Positions 28,491-36,849 of a stretch of DNA of 64,000 bases are shown in pieces (position 1 is the stretch's first letter; the number at the start of each line of letters is the position of its first letter). Both the position numbers and the translations under genes were made by a program. The stretch is from Synechococcus sp. MIT S9220 (GTDB lineage: Bacteria; Cyanobacteriota; Cyanobacteriia; PCC-6307; Cyanobiaceae), in contig NZ_CP047958.1 in NCBI RefSeq assembly GCF_014304815.1, positions 620,001 through 684,000 on the forward strand, written 5' to 3'. A model generated the notes under the pieces. The model saw only the letters and a program-made list of their open reading frames with translations. It did no database searches and was not told the DNA's origin.

Positions 28491-29942
28491 TCAGCCGTGC
28501 ACGGGAGTGCCACTGAGAGAGAACGAACGCACCGCATTGATCCGAACCTGAACCAGGTCGCCCGGCTGATAGTTCCGGCCATCGGCGCCCACTGCACTGA
28601 AAAACGTCAGGCGGTTCGTGCGCGTTCGTCCCATCAGCTGCGTGGGGTCCTTGGGATTGATGCCCTCGGCCAGCACCTCTTCGATCTGGCCGGCATAGCG
28701 GTCGTTGCGCTCCTTGGCGCAGCGCTCCACCAGGGCATTGATTTCCTGAAGGCGTGCCACCTTCACGTCCTCGGGAAGCTGGTTCTCCCAGTTCGCAGCT
28801 GGGGTGTTGGGCCGTGGTGAATAGGCGGCCGTGTTTACCAGGTCAAAGCAGATCTCCTCGATCAGCTGCAGGGTTCGTCTGAACTGGGCGTCGGTTTCGC
28901 CGGGGAACGCAACGATCACATCGGCGCTGAGTGAGGCCTCAGGCATGCGTTCACGGATGTAGTCGATGATCTTGCGATAACGCTCGATGGTGTATCCGCG
29001 CGCCATGGCCTGCAGCACGTCGTTGTCTCCGCTCTGGAAGGGGATATGGAAGTGTTCGCAGAGCTTGGGCAGATCGGCGCAGGCATCAATCAAACGCCTG
29101 GTGAAGTAACGGGGATGGCTGGTGGCGAAACGGATCCGTTCAATTCCCTCAACGTCATGAACGTGATAAAGCAGGTCGGTGAGTGTGTTCTTGCGCCGTC
29201 CTTCGGCAGTAATGCCAGGGAGATCGCGGCCATAAGCATCAATGTTTTGACCCAGCAGGGTGATTTCCCGGTACCCCTGCGCGGCCAGACCTTCCATTTC
29301 CAGCCTGATCGCATCCGGTAGGCGCGACTGTTCCTTGCCACGCACGGAGGGCACAACGCAGTAGGTGCAGCGTTCGTTGCAGCCATAGATCACGTTGACC
29401 CAGCCGCAGATGCTGCTGTCGCGGCGCGCGGTGGTGATGTCTTCAAGAATGTGGTGCTCTTCAGTCGCCACCACCTGCTGACCGCTGTCAACTTGCTGCA
29501 ACAGGGTTTCCAGCCGATTGGCGTGTTGCGGGCCCATCACCAGATCCAGTTCGGGCACGCGCCGCAGCAGTGATTCACCTTCCTGTTGGGCAACGCAGCC
29601 CGCGACCACAAGTTTGAGATGGGGGTTGATGCGTTTCCGGCGTGCCTGGCGCCCGAGGTAGCTGTAGACCTTTTGCTCCGCGTTGTCGCGGATCGTGCAG
29701 GTGTTGTAGAGCACCAGATCGGCGTCCAGCTCGGCCGTGGCCTCCCGATACCCCATCGACTCCAGGATGCCGGCCATTCTCTCGGAATCAGCCTTGTTCA
29801 TCTGGCAGCCGAAGGTGGTGATCCAGTAACTGCCCCGCTCCAGGCCTGGCACTTGAGCGGTTGAGGGAGAGGCGGTAACGGTCAAGGCGGAGGGCCGTCC
29901 GATGGACCGCCGACGAGGGAACCTTCCTTCAGTGTGGTTCAC
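28491..29942 (-). CDS. miaB: tRNA-2-methylthio-N6-(dimethylallyl)adenosine synthase MiaB
   Basis: The protein has 483 residues from GTG 29942; a later TTG near 29885 is possible because the first 30 residues are not conserved-looking. The N-terminal cluster cysteines are in [26 protein letters not shown] and VVAGCVAQQ. The radical SAM motif is [16 protein letters not shown], and the TRAM domain closes the protein ([14 protein letters not shown]). It adds a methylthio group to i6A37 of tRNAs. Confidence 0.95.
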   Translation of the reverse strand: MNHTEGRFPRRRSIGRPSALTVTASPSTAQVPGLERGSYWITTFGCQMNKADSERMAGILESMGYREATAELDADLVLYNTCTIRDNAEQKVYSYLGRQARRKRINPHLKLVVAGCVAQQEGESLLRRVPELDLVMGPQHANRLETLLQQVDSGQQVVATEEHHILEDITTARRDSSICGWVNVIYGCNERCTYCVVPSVRGKEQSRLPDAIRLEMEGLAAQGYREITLLGQNIDAYGRDLPGITAEGRRKNTLTDLLYHVHDVEGIERIRFATSHPRYFTRRLIDACADLPKLCEHFHIPFQSGDNDVLQAMARGYTIERYRKIIDYIRERMPEASLSADVIVAFPGETDAQFRRTLQLIEEICFDLVNTAAYSPRPNTPAANWENQLPEDVKVARLQEINALVERCAKERNDRYAGQIEEVLAEGINPKDPTQLMGRTRTNRLTFFSAVGADGRNYQPGDLVQVRINAVRSFSLSGTPVHG

Positions 29943-29982
29943 AAACGTCCTGTGTCACTTTGAAGTTCGGTGCGCACGTTGC

Positions 29983-31071
29983 ATGGGCTGGTCTCTGCGT
30001 CGGTTTCCGCTCACCAAGGCGGTTCCTCTGGCGATCAGCCGAGGCACCACATCAGCTGTGGAACGGCTTGAACTGTGCATTAGCCATAACGGGATCACCG
30101 GTCGGGGTGAAACCGGTGGTTTAGACACCGGTCACCGCTCCTATGGATTGGACGGCATCGAGGCTGAACTCCAGGGTGCGCTGCCCGCTCTCAACAGGCT
30201 TGATCCTGCCGATCGAAGCGTTGTTGATCCGCTGCTGAGCAGCCTCTCCCCACCGGCGCGTTGTGCTGTGGATCTCGTGCTCTTGGATTGGTGGGGTCAG
30301 TTCTTGCAGCAACCGATCTGGCGATTGTTCGGCCTGGATGGACGCTGCGCTGTGGCCACCAGCGTCACCCTGGGCCTGGCTTCGGTGGAGGGTGTGCAGC
30401 AGCGGCTCCATCGCTGGTGGACGCAACTGCCCGCCACCCGTATCAAGCTCAAGCTGGGCAGTCCTGAAGGCCTCGACCATGACAAGGCACTGCTGCGGGC
30501 GGTGGCGTCGATGCTTCAAACCCGCAGACAGCAGACCGGCGAGGCCCATGAGCTTCAGGTCGATGCCAATGGTGGCTGGACCGTGCAGCAAGCCAGGGAG
30601 ATGCAAGCAGAGCTCGTGGCTGCTGATGTAGTTCTGCTGGAGCAGCCTGTCGCTGCAAGCCTCGATCCTCAGGAGGATCTGCAGGGTTTTGCGGCGTTGC
30701 GAGAGCACTGCAGCATGCCGCTTGTTGCCGACGAAAGCTGCTGGGATCTGAAGGATCTGCTGCGCTTGGCCCCTCATGTGGATGGGGTCAATCTCAAATT
30801 GCTCAAAACCGGTGGATTAACGGAGGCCTTGTTGATGGCCAGAGTCGCTGAGCGATTGAACCTGGATCTGATGGTGGGCTGTTACTCAGACAGCACACTG
30901 CTCAATGGAGCGGCATGCCAGCTGTTGCCGTTGATCCGCTGGCCAGACCTCGACAGTCATCTGAATCTTGTGGACGATCCTTATCTCGGGCTTCCGCTTG
31001 ATCAAGACAGACTGTCTCCCCCGATTTCCGCTGGGTTGGGAATCAGCAGCAAAGCGGTGGGTTCAGGCTGA
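29983..31071 (+). CDS. enolase-superfamily epimerase (Ala-Glu epimerase or DgcA-like)
   Basis: The protein has 362 residues from ATG 29983. The muconate-lactonising-enzyme-type barrel has the acid/base Lys in IKLKLG (Lys155/157), metal ligands Asp194 (VDANGGW), Glu220 (LLEQPV) and Asp250 (ADESCW), and the opposite Lys in NLKLLKTGG (272/275). This is the set expected of L-Ala-D/L-Glu epimerases used in murein peptide recycling. DgcA, reported to racemise N-acetyl-D-glutamate, is an enolase-type enzyme of the same sort. A DUF1611 gene, the family of its partner DgcN, lies 1 kb downstream on the same strand, which raises the second possibility. Confidence 0.85.
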   Translation: MGWSLRRFPLTKAVPLAISRGTTSAVERLELCISHNGITGRGETGGLDTGHRSYGLDGIEAELQGALPALNRLDPADRSVVDPLLSSLSPPARCAVDLVLLDWWGQFLQQPIWRLFGLDGRCAVATSVTLGLASVEGVQQRLHRWWTQLPATRIKLKLGSPEGLDHDKALLRAVASMLQTRRQQTGEAHELQVDANGGWTVQQAREMQAELVAADVVLLEQPVAASLDPQEDLQGFAALREHCSMPLVADESCWDLKDLLRLAPHVDGVNLKLLKTGGLTEALLMARVAERLNLDLMVGCYSDSTLLNGAACQLLPLIRWPDLDSHLNLVDDPYLGLPLDQDRLSPPISAGLGISSKAVGSG

Positions 31072-31209
31072 TTGGCTGGCCTCTTGTTCCGCTAGCTCAC
31101 GCAGATAACGACGTCTCTGGGGCGACTCGTAGCCAGTGATTTGATAGGCCTTGGCAGGTTTGCCAGACCTTCTCCACTCCCGATGGGGAGCGATCTCTCT
31201 TCGATTCAT
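31063..31209 (-). CDS. 48-residue basic hypothetical protein
   Basis: A short frame from ATG 31209: it begins MNRREIAPHREWRRSGK and ends RRRYLRELAEQEASQSA. It is strongly basic with a YQITGYESPQ centre and no membrane segment. Its stop overlaps the last bases of the epimerase gene on the other strand (convergent). The regular codon use and the sharp end against the neighbouring stop suggest a real small gene, possibly nucleic-acid or ribosome binding; this is inference. Confidence 0.45.
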   Translation of the reverse strand: MNRREIAPHREWRRSGKPAKAYQITGYESPQRRRYLRELAEQEASQSA

Positions 31210-32095
31210 TTGAATTCGACTTATCGGTTCTCGCGCAGTGGACCCTTCTGGGCTCTTCGGCGTTTAATGATTATTGCATGGTTTTCAAAATCATGCATCG
31301 AAGACTGTTCTGCGCAGCCTGATGGACCGCCGATTTAGCTCGAGGTTTCCTGGAAGTTGTGGAGCATTTTCCAGCTCAACTTCGGTCCACAATTAGCTGT
31401 TCTATCTCCTTGATCTGCATGCGCAGTGCCATGAAGGTTGGTCCCTGCATGCTGTTCAGGGGATCGTCTGCAGCATCGTCGTTTCGCTTTTCAGTCGAGG
31501 TTTAATTGCCGCAATCTCAAATGGATCACCACGATGAAATTGTGTACTTCCGAAAGCACTGGCTGATTCACTCGTGAAGTGTGCTTCAGGCTTCAAAAAA
31601 GCTGTTCAGAAGCCAGCGAAATGCAGCAGTGTCTCCAATGTGGCCAGGCCAAGCAGGAATGTGGCGCCGAAAAAACTTGCCTCTTTCAGTCCTTTGGACA
31701 TGAGTCGTGCCCCCGGAAAAACGCAGCCTTCTGAAGAGAACATTAATCAGCACAGCTGCTCGAGATTGAGCAAAACACAAAAATATTTTTTGCTTATCAA
31801 TGACAATCAAGTTTCTACAGTGTTCTGTGTCATTGGTCTCCAAAAGCCTGCTTTTGCGGCTGCTAGCGACACAAAAAATCGTGACTTTTCATTGAGTTGA
31901 TGATTTTTTGTTGCGTGGTCGCGTTGTGCGTCAGGTCAGTGATCGGAGTTCCTTGCCGTTGATTCACGCTTCAGGGTCGGTCTTCGCTTGCTGGGCGCGC
32001 ATGCTGGTGGGCGTTGCTAGATCCATGGTCACTGCTGTGGCCGCGATCACTTGAGTTTTGAATCCATCACTCAGTGCCCTTCAGGCTTTGCTGCC
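31210..32095. other. long gap between epimerase and DUF1611 genes, with one micro-ORF
   Basis: About 0.9 kb without a normal-size gene. Apart from a 31-codon minus-strand frame (31606-31701) I see no supported coding region; longer frames on both strands (for example 31574-31900 plus) read as low-complexity noise. The stretch is more AT-rich than its flanks. It would hold the promoter of the DUF1611 gene. Confidence 0.4.
31606..31701 (-). CDS. 31-residue single-helix membrane micro-protein (candidate)
   Basis: The frame from ATG 31701 reads MSKGLKEASFFGATFLLGLA, followed by TLETLLHFAGF and a stop. A short basic head precedes one continuous hydrophobic helix, the layout of small photosystem, b6f or NDH subunits and other thylakoid micro-proteins. 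I cannot assign it to any known subunit. It stands alone in an otherwise empty 0.9 kb gap. Confidence 0.35.
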   Translation of the reverse strand: MSKGLKEASFFGATFLLGLATLETLLHFAGF

Positions 32096-33166
32096 ATGCC
32101 TCTGGTGCTGATGCAGCACGGGGGGTTGGCGTCGCTCACTGGCAAGACCGGATTGGCGATGCTTCGCCATCGACCTGGTCCGATCGTGGCTGTGATTGAT
32201 CCTGAGCATGCTGGAGAGCGGCTGGACCATGTCACAGGCATTGCCAGGCCAGTGCCCTTGGTGCGCGATCTGGCGGAGGCGCTCCCCTACGGACCAACGG
32301 TTGCTGTCGTTGGTCTGGCGCCATCAGGAGGGGGTTTGCCCGACGCTATGCGGACCGATGTGTTGGCGGCACTCGATGCCGGCCTGTCTATCGCCAGTGG
32401 TCTGCACAGCTATCTGAACGATGACCAGGAGCTGCAAGCAGCGTTGCAACCCGGTTGCTGGATCTGGGACCTGCGCCGTGAGCCGGCCGGACTCGGCGTG
32501 GGCAAAGCTCGCGCTGCGGCGCTCCCCTGTCAGCGCATTTTGGCCGTGGGAACGGACATGGCTGTCGGCAAGATGAGCGCCTGTTTGGCTGTGCACGAGG
32601 CCGCCACTCGGGCAGGAGTTCCCTCCGCTTTCGTGGGGACCGGTCAGGCAGGGATCCTGATCAGTGGCCAGGGGGTCCCTCTGGATGCGGTTCGGGTTGA
32701 TTTCGCTGCTGGTGCTGTGGAAGCCGCGGTGCTGTCAGCGGCGAAAACTCTGCCGCCCAAGGGTCTGCTGCTCGTGGAGGGTCAGGGATCGCTCTGCCAT
32801 CCCGGTTCCACGGCCACCCTGCCCTTATTGAGGGGAAGTCAGCCAACGGCGCTGATGATGGTGCATCGCGCTCAGCAGTCCACGATTGATCGGCTGCCGG
32901 ACATCCCGCTGCCTTCTCTGGAGGAGCTGGTGGTGATCTGCGAAGCGCTAGCAGCGATCGGCCGCCCTGCCGGCAGCCCTGCCGCTCCCAGGGTGCGGGC
33001 ATTGGCACTGAACACAGCCCGGCTGGATGATCAGCAGGCGTTGAAGGTTGTCGAGCAGGTGGGCGAGCGTCTCGGGATTGTTTGCAGGGATCCCATCCGG
33101 CATGGAGCCGATGATCTGCTTCAGGCATTGATGAGCCCTGAAACAGAACACCTGTTCAAAGGTTGA
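32096..33166 (+). CDS. DUF1611 family protein, DgcN-like (D-glutamate N-acetyltransferase candidate)
   Basis: The protein has 356 residues from ATG 32096; a TTG at 32051 would add 15. N-terminal MPLVLMQHGGLASLTGKTGL and the C-terminal P-loop-like GTDMAVGKMS (about 152-161) are characteristic of DUF1611, with LLVEGQGSLCHPGS and ALMMVHRA further on. The DUF1611 protein DgcN of marine bacteria is reported to N-acetylate D-glutamate before racemisation by DgcA. An enolase-type epimerase lies upstream. The pairing supports, but does not prove, that function here. The gene is convergent with tRNA-His. Confidence 0.8.
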   Translation: MPLVLMQHGGLASLTGKTGLAMLRHRPGPIVAVIDPEHAGERLDHVTGIARPVPLVRDLAEALPYGPTVAVVGLAPSGGGLPDAMRTDVLAALDAGLSIASGLHSYLNDDQELQAALQPGCWIWDLRREPAGLGVGKARAAALPCQRILAVGTDMAVGKMSACLAVHEAATRAGVPSAFVGTGQAGILISGQGVPLDAVRVDFAAGAVEAAVLSAAKTLPPKGLLLVEGQGSLCHPGSTATLPLLRGSQPTALMMVHRAQQSTIDRLPDIPLPSLEELVVICEALAAIGRPAGSPAAPRVRALALNTARLDDQQALKVVEQVGERLGIVCRDPIRHGADDLLQALMSPETEHLFKG

Positions 33167-33169
33167 AAG

Positions 33170-33243
33170 GGCGAGCGAGGGGATTCGAACCCCCGAATAG
33201 CGGCGCCACAAGCCGCTGCCTTAACCACTTGGCGACGCCCGCC
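33170..33243 (-). tRNA. tRNA-His (GTG)
   Basis: A 74-base tRNA on the minus strand. The eight-pair acceptor includes the extra G-1 opposite C73 typical of tRNA-His. Anticodon stem GCGGC/GCCGC holds loop TTGTGGC, giving GTG. T arm: GGGGGTTCGAATCCCC. It lies between the DUF1611 and DUF4359 genes, antisense to both. Confidence 0.95.
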
Positions 33244-33286
33244 GCGTCAGTAAGAATCTATCAATTCGCCCTGCAGTGACACCCAC

Positions 33287-33715
33287 ATGTCTTCGCCTCG
33301 TTGGCGCTGGCCTTCAGCAACGGTGGCTGCAGCTGTGCTGGTGGTGGCAGGAAGCTGTGTTGCTCTGTTCGTGACCAATCCCACCAGGGACGATTACCAG
33401 GACTTTGCCGGGGAAACATTGGTGACTCTGGCCACCAAGGAGGTCTGTGAGCGTCAGACCTTGCCGATGGTGCTGCGGCTTTGGATCAGTGATTGTCCTC
33501 GCTTGATCGCCGATCAAGAGCCGGCGCTGGCCTTGCTGGCCGACCAGTTCACCCGTCGCTGGAACCTCGGGCTGGCCAGTGTGTATGTCACGACTGTGGG
33601 GGGTCAGAACCTCTTGCCCGCCTTGCGATTGCCGCGCTACTCCGTGACCAGCCTCGGACTTGCAGGCCAGTTTTGGGTGCTCAACGCTCATTCGGATGCC
33701 GGCAAGCTCGAATGA
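33287..33715 (+). CDS. DUF4359-type anchored protein
   Basis: The protein has 142 residues. An N-terminal helix (ATVAAAVLVVAGSCVALFVTN) is followed by NPTRDDYQDFAGETLVTLAT, with paired Cys (EVCERQT and SDCPRLI), then a Gln/Arg-rich middle and a strand-rich end (NLLPALRLPRYSVTSLGLAG). The pattern fits the cyanobacterial DUF4359 family, probably on the periplasmic or lumenal face. Its stop overlaps the start of the amidohydrolase by four bases (ATGA), so they share a transcript. Function unknown. Confidence 0.75.
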   Translation: MSSPRWRWPSATVAAAVLVVAGSCVALFVTNPTRDDYQDFAGETLVTLATKEVCERQTLPMVLRLWISDCPRLIADQEPALALLADQFTRRWNLGLASVYVTTVGGQNLLPALRLPRYSVTSLGLAGQFWVLNAHSDAGKLE

Positions 33716-34959
33716 GCACAGCAGGGTTTTCGTTGGCATCCGGTGAGCTAAGAGCACGTTGTCCGCGCTCTTTGCTCGATCTGGGCTCTGATCCGTCGCC
33801 AACGGCTGATGTGGATGGGCTGATTCCCGTGGTCCTGTCCTGGTCTGGCAGCAGGATCCAGTCGGTGAAAGCCACATCGGAGGCCACGGGGCTGGTGCTA
33901 CCCCGACTGGTGGAACCCCATGCCCATCTGGATAAGGCGTTCTCCTGGAACGAGTACCCCAATCCAGCTGGGACTTATTCAGGAGCCTTGGCGGCCAACT
34001 TCAGGGAACACGAGACCCGCTCGGCCGAGCGGGTTCAGCAGCGTGCGGAACGTGCTTTGCAACTGGCTTGGGACCATGGCCTGAGGGCCGTGCGCAGTCA
34101 CATCGACAGCCTCGGGCCTGGTGCGGACTGCAGCTGGGAGGTGTTGTCGGCTCTGAGAGCTCGGTGGCGTGAGCGCATCGAGCTGCAACTTGTTGCGCTG
34201 GTGCCAGTGGAGCACTGGTCGACGCCAGAGGGTGAACACCTGGCGGCTGAGGTGGCCCAGGCCCAGGGCGTGATCGGCGGTGTTCTTGCTCCTCCCTGTC
34301 GAGGTCGAGCGACGCGCCAGGCCCTGCGCCGACTGCTGGAGCTTGCCGATCAACATGGCTGCCCTGTGGATCTGCATATCGATGAAGCGGCCTCCCATCC
34401 GGCGGCTGGGGTGCGACAGCTGCTGCGTGTGCTCGAGAGCATGAGCCTGTCTGTTCCTGTCACTTGCAGCCATGCCAGCAGCCTGTCGCTGCTGTCAGCG
34501 GGTTCATTGCAGCGGTTAGCTACCCGTATGGCCCGTCAGAACCTGCAGGTGGTGGCGTTGCCGCTCACCAATGGCTGGTTGCTGGGTCATCGAGACAACG
34601 AGACGCCTTTGCGCCGGCCGTTGGCACCGATTCGGCAGCTGCAGCGCGCAGGTGTTTCCGTCGCTGTGGGTGGTGACAACGTTCAAGATCCCTGGTTCCC
34701 AGGAGGGCGGCTCGATCCTCTGGCTCTGATCGCCATGTGTCTCCCCCTGGCCCAACTTGCCCCCTGGGATGACCATGGGATGAAGCCGTTCGGCACCGAT
34801 GCGGCTCGGCTGATGGGCCTTGCCTGGGACGGGTGCCTGCGGGCCGGAGCACCGGCGGATCTGATTCATCTGCCCGAGGCTGGCTGGCCTGAGTTGCTGG
34901 CGATGGCTTGTCCACGCCGGGTTCTTGCCGGTGGACATTGGGTGCAGGATTGGTCGTAA
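33712..34959 (+). CDS. cytosine-deaminase-like amidohydrolase
   Basis: A 415-residue metal-dependent hydrolase from ATG 33712. The HxH motif is in VEPHAHLDKAFSW (His70, His72), with further ligands in DLHIDEAA, TCSHASSLS and the Asp in VGGDNVQDPWFPGG. This spacing is that of CodA-type enzymes acting on cyclic amides or deaminating heterocycles. The substrate cannot be read. The gene overlaps DUF4359 and is followed after 18 bases by a FAD oxidase, suggesting a small catabolic unit. Confidence 0.85.
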   Translation: MSTAGFSLASGELRARCPRSLLDLGSDPSPTADVDGLIPVVLSWSGSRIQSVKATSEATGLVLPRLVEPHAHLDKAFSWNEYPNPAGTYSGALAANFREHETRSAERVQQRAERALQLAWDHGLRAVRSHIDSLGPGADCSWEVLSALRARWRERIELQLVALVPVEHWSTPEGEHLAAEVAQAQGVIGGVLAPPCRGRATRQALRRLLELADQHGCPVDLHIDEAASHPAAGVRQLLRVLESMSLSVPVTCSHASSLSLLSAGSLQRLATRMARQNLQVVALPLTNGWLLGHRDNETPLRRPLAPIRQLQRAGVSVAVGGDNVQDPWFPGGRLDPLALIAMCLPLAQLAPWDDHGMKPFGTDAARLMGLAWDGCLRAGAPADLIHLPEAGWPELLAMACPRRVLAGGHWVQDWS

Positions 34960-34977
34960 CGCCTTTCAGACCGACCA

Positions 34978-36309
34978 ATGCTTCCTGATGCCCTGCGAAC
35001 TGAGCTGGCAGCAGTCCCTGGCCTCAGGTTGTTGTCGCAGCCGGAGGAACTGGAACGGTTGTCTCGTGATGCCTACGACTACTCGCCGGTGCTGTCGCAG
35101 CGGTTGGCTCACTGCCGTGCAGAGCTTGTGGTGAGGCCGGACAGCGTGGAGGCGGTTGTTCGCGTGGCGGCAGCCTGCCGGCGTCATGCCGTACCTCTGA
35201 CCCTGCGTGGATCAGGCACGGGCAATTACGGCCAGTCCGTGCCGCTGGAATCTGGGGTGGTGATGGTGATGACCCAGCTCAGGGCCGTGCGCTCCATTGA
35301 TCAGGTCAGCGGCGTTGCCGAGGTTGAGTGCGGATGCCTGCTGAAAGATCTCAACCGGGAGCTGGCCGGTTTTGGCCGGCAGTTACGTCTGATGCCAAGC
35401 ACCTGGCGCAGCGCCACGATCGGTGGATTCATTGCCGGTGGTTCCGGTGGAATCGGCTCCGTGCGCTGGGGCTTTCTTCGCGATCCGGGGCACCTGCTCG
35501 GACTGGAAGTGGTAACCATGGAGCAGGAGCCGCGGGTCCTTCAGCTCGATGCCAGCGATGCCGAGGCGTTGAACCATGCCTACGGCACCAATGGCATCAT
35601 CACGGCACTGCGGTTGGCCACGGCACTGCATGTTGATTGGCAGGAAGTGGTTGTGGATTGTCCCGACTGGGCGACGGCAGTGGAGCTGGCAAGACGTTGC
35701 AGTTCAGCAGCGATTGACCTGCATCTCTGCACCGTTCTTGAGGCAGCGGTGGTTGAGTTGCTGCCGAAGTGGGATCTGCCTCAGCGCCGTTCTGATCGCT
35801 TATTGCTGCTGGTGGCTCCCGATGCGGTGAGCACGGTTCAGCGGCTGGCGGCAGATATGGGGGCTGTTCTGACCCATCTCGGGGCGGAGTCCGACCGCCA
35901 AGGCAATGGTCTGCGAGAGCTGAGCTGGAATCACACGACGCTGCACCTGCGCCAGCGCGATCCTGACTGGACCTACCTACAGATGCTGCTGCCCCAACCG
36001 GAGATCGACTGTTTGAGCACACTCAAGCAGGCCTGGGGTGATGATCTGCTCTGGCATCTGGAGGCTGTCAGGCAGCAGGGCGTTCAGCGGCTTGCATCAC
36101 TTCCACTGGTGCGCTGGCGCGGCGTTGAAGCACTGGAGCGATTGATGCAGGAGTGTCGAGATCTTGGCGCACTGATCTTCAATCCGCATGTGCTCACCGT
36201 GGAAGGTGGTGGCCTTGGTGTGGTGGATGGGGATCAGGTGGCCACCAAGCACCGTTACGACCCAGCCGGACTGCTCAATCCGGGAAAACTTGGGGGGTTC
36301 AGCAGTTGA
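34978..36309 (+). CDS. GlcD-like FAD-binding oxidase
   Basis: A 443-residue PCMH-type flavoprotein: VVRPDSVEAVVRVAAACRRH, then LTLRGSGTGNYGQSVPLESG for the FAD pyrophosphate, PSTWRSATIGGFIAGGSGGI, and a C-terminal FAD-linked oxidase domain ending NPHVLTVEGGGLG. Family members oxidise 2-hydroxy acids such as glycolate or D-lactate. It follows the amidohydrolase closely and may oxidise a product of the same pathway. Its last 11 bases overlap the pentapeptide gene on the other strand. Confidence 0.85.
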   Translation: MLPDALRTELAAVPGLRLLSQPEELERLSRDAYDYSPVLSQRLAHCRAELVVRPDSVEAVVRVAAACRRHAVPLTLRGSGTGNYGQSVPLESGVVMVMTQLRAVRSIDQVSGVAEVECGCLLKDLNRELAGFGRQLRLMPSTWRSATIGGFIAGGSGGIGSVRWGFLRDPGHLLGLEVVTMEQEPRVLQLDASDAEALNHAYGTNGIITALRLATALHVDWQEVVVDCPDWATAVELARRCSSAAIDLHLCTVLEAAVVELLPKWDLPQRRSDRLLLLVAPDAVSTVQRLAADMGAVLTHLGAESDRQGNGLRELSWNHTTLHLRQRDPDWTYLQMLLPQPEIDCLSTLKQAWGDDLLWHLEAVRQQGVQRLASLPLVRWRGVEALERLMQECRDLGALIFNPHVLTVEGGGLGVVDGDQVATKHRYDPAGLLNPGKLGGFSS

Positions 36310-36826
36310 GGCTGTCGCGGGTGGAGACACCCGTGCTGGAATTGACGCCTTCAGCAACCTGGCAGAGCCGGCGCTGATCATCCCGGTCCAGCAGCGCGTC
36401 GCTGAAGTCAGCGCCCTCCACATCGGCTCCTGCAAAACTGCTGCCGGCAGCGATCACACCGATCAGCAGAGCATCGCGCAGATCCGTGCGCGTGAAGTCG
36501 GCCCGGTCCATCAGCGAATCGCTGAGATCGGCTCCATGAAAATCAGCCTCTGCAAAAGCTCCCTGCGTGAAGATCGCCCCATGCAGGTTGGCTCCGCTGA
36601 AATCAGCGCCGCGTCCCACGGCGCCTGCGAAGGAGGTGTTGGTGAGTTGCTGGTCGTGAAAGTCAGCATCGCTCTGATTGGTGAGTGTGTAATCCACTCG
36701 GTCTTGAAACAGAGCCCTGTCCTGAAGTCCCACCCCAGCAGAGGTATCGAGGGCCAGAACAGTCAACGGCGTCAGCCAGGTCATCACCAGGGTGAGTGCG
36801 GCAAGCACCTTCAGCAGCGATTTCAT
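36299..36826 (-). CDS. exported pentapeptide-repeat protein
   Basis: A 175-residue protein from ATG 36826. The signal peptide (LLKVLAALTLVMTWLTPLTVLA) predicts export to the lumen or periplasm. From about residue 50 a right-handed beta-helix of A(D/N)LXX repeats is seen: GADFSGANLHGAIFTQGAFA, then EADFHGADLSDSL, RADFTRTDLRDALL and GADVEGADFSDALL. Cyanobacterial thylakoid lumens hold several such proteins of unclear role. It lies downstream of folC on the same strand. Confidence 0.85.
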   Translation of the reverse strand: MKSLLKVLAALTLVMTWLTPLTVLALDTSAGVGLQDRALFQDRVDYTLTNQSDADFHDQQLTNTSFAGAVGRGADFSGANLHGAIFTQGAFAEADFHGADLSDSLMDRADFTRTDLRDALLIGVIAAGSSFAGADVEGADFSDALLDRDDQRRLCQVAEGVNSSTGVSTRDSLNC

Positions 36827-36849
36827 GGTTCCAGCGAGTGGCTTGACGT

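Noticed and set aside
31574-31900. 108-codon plus-strand frame in the gap before the DUF1611 gene
   Set aside because: Low-complexity Ser/Lys content, no motif, no leader; the antisense 31-codon hydrophobic frame is more gene-like.
33314-33877. 187-codon minus-strand open frame
   Set aside because: Antisense to DUF4359 and the amidohydrolase start, both with recognisable features.
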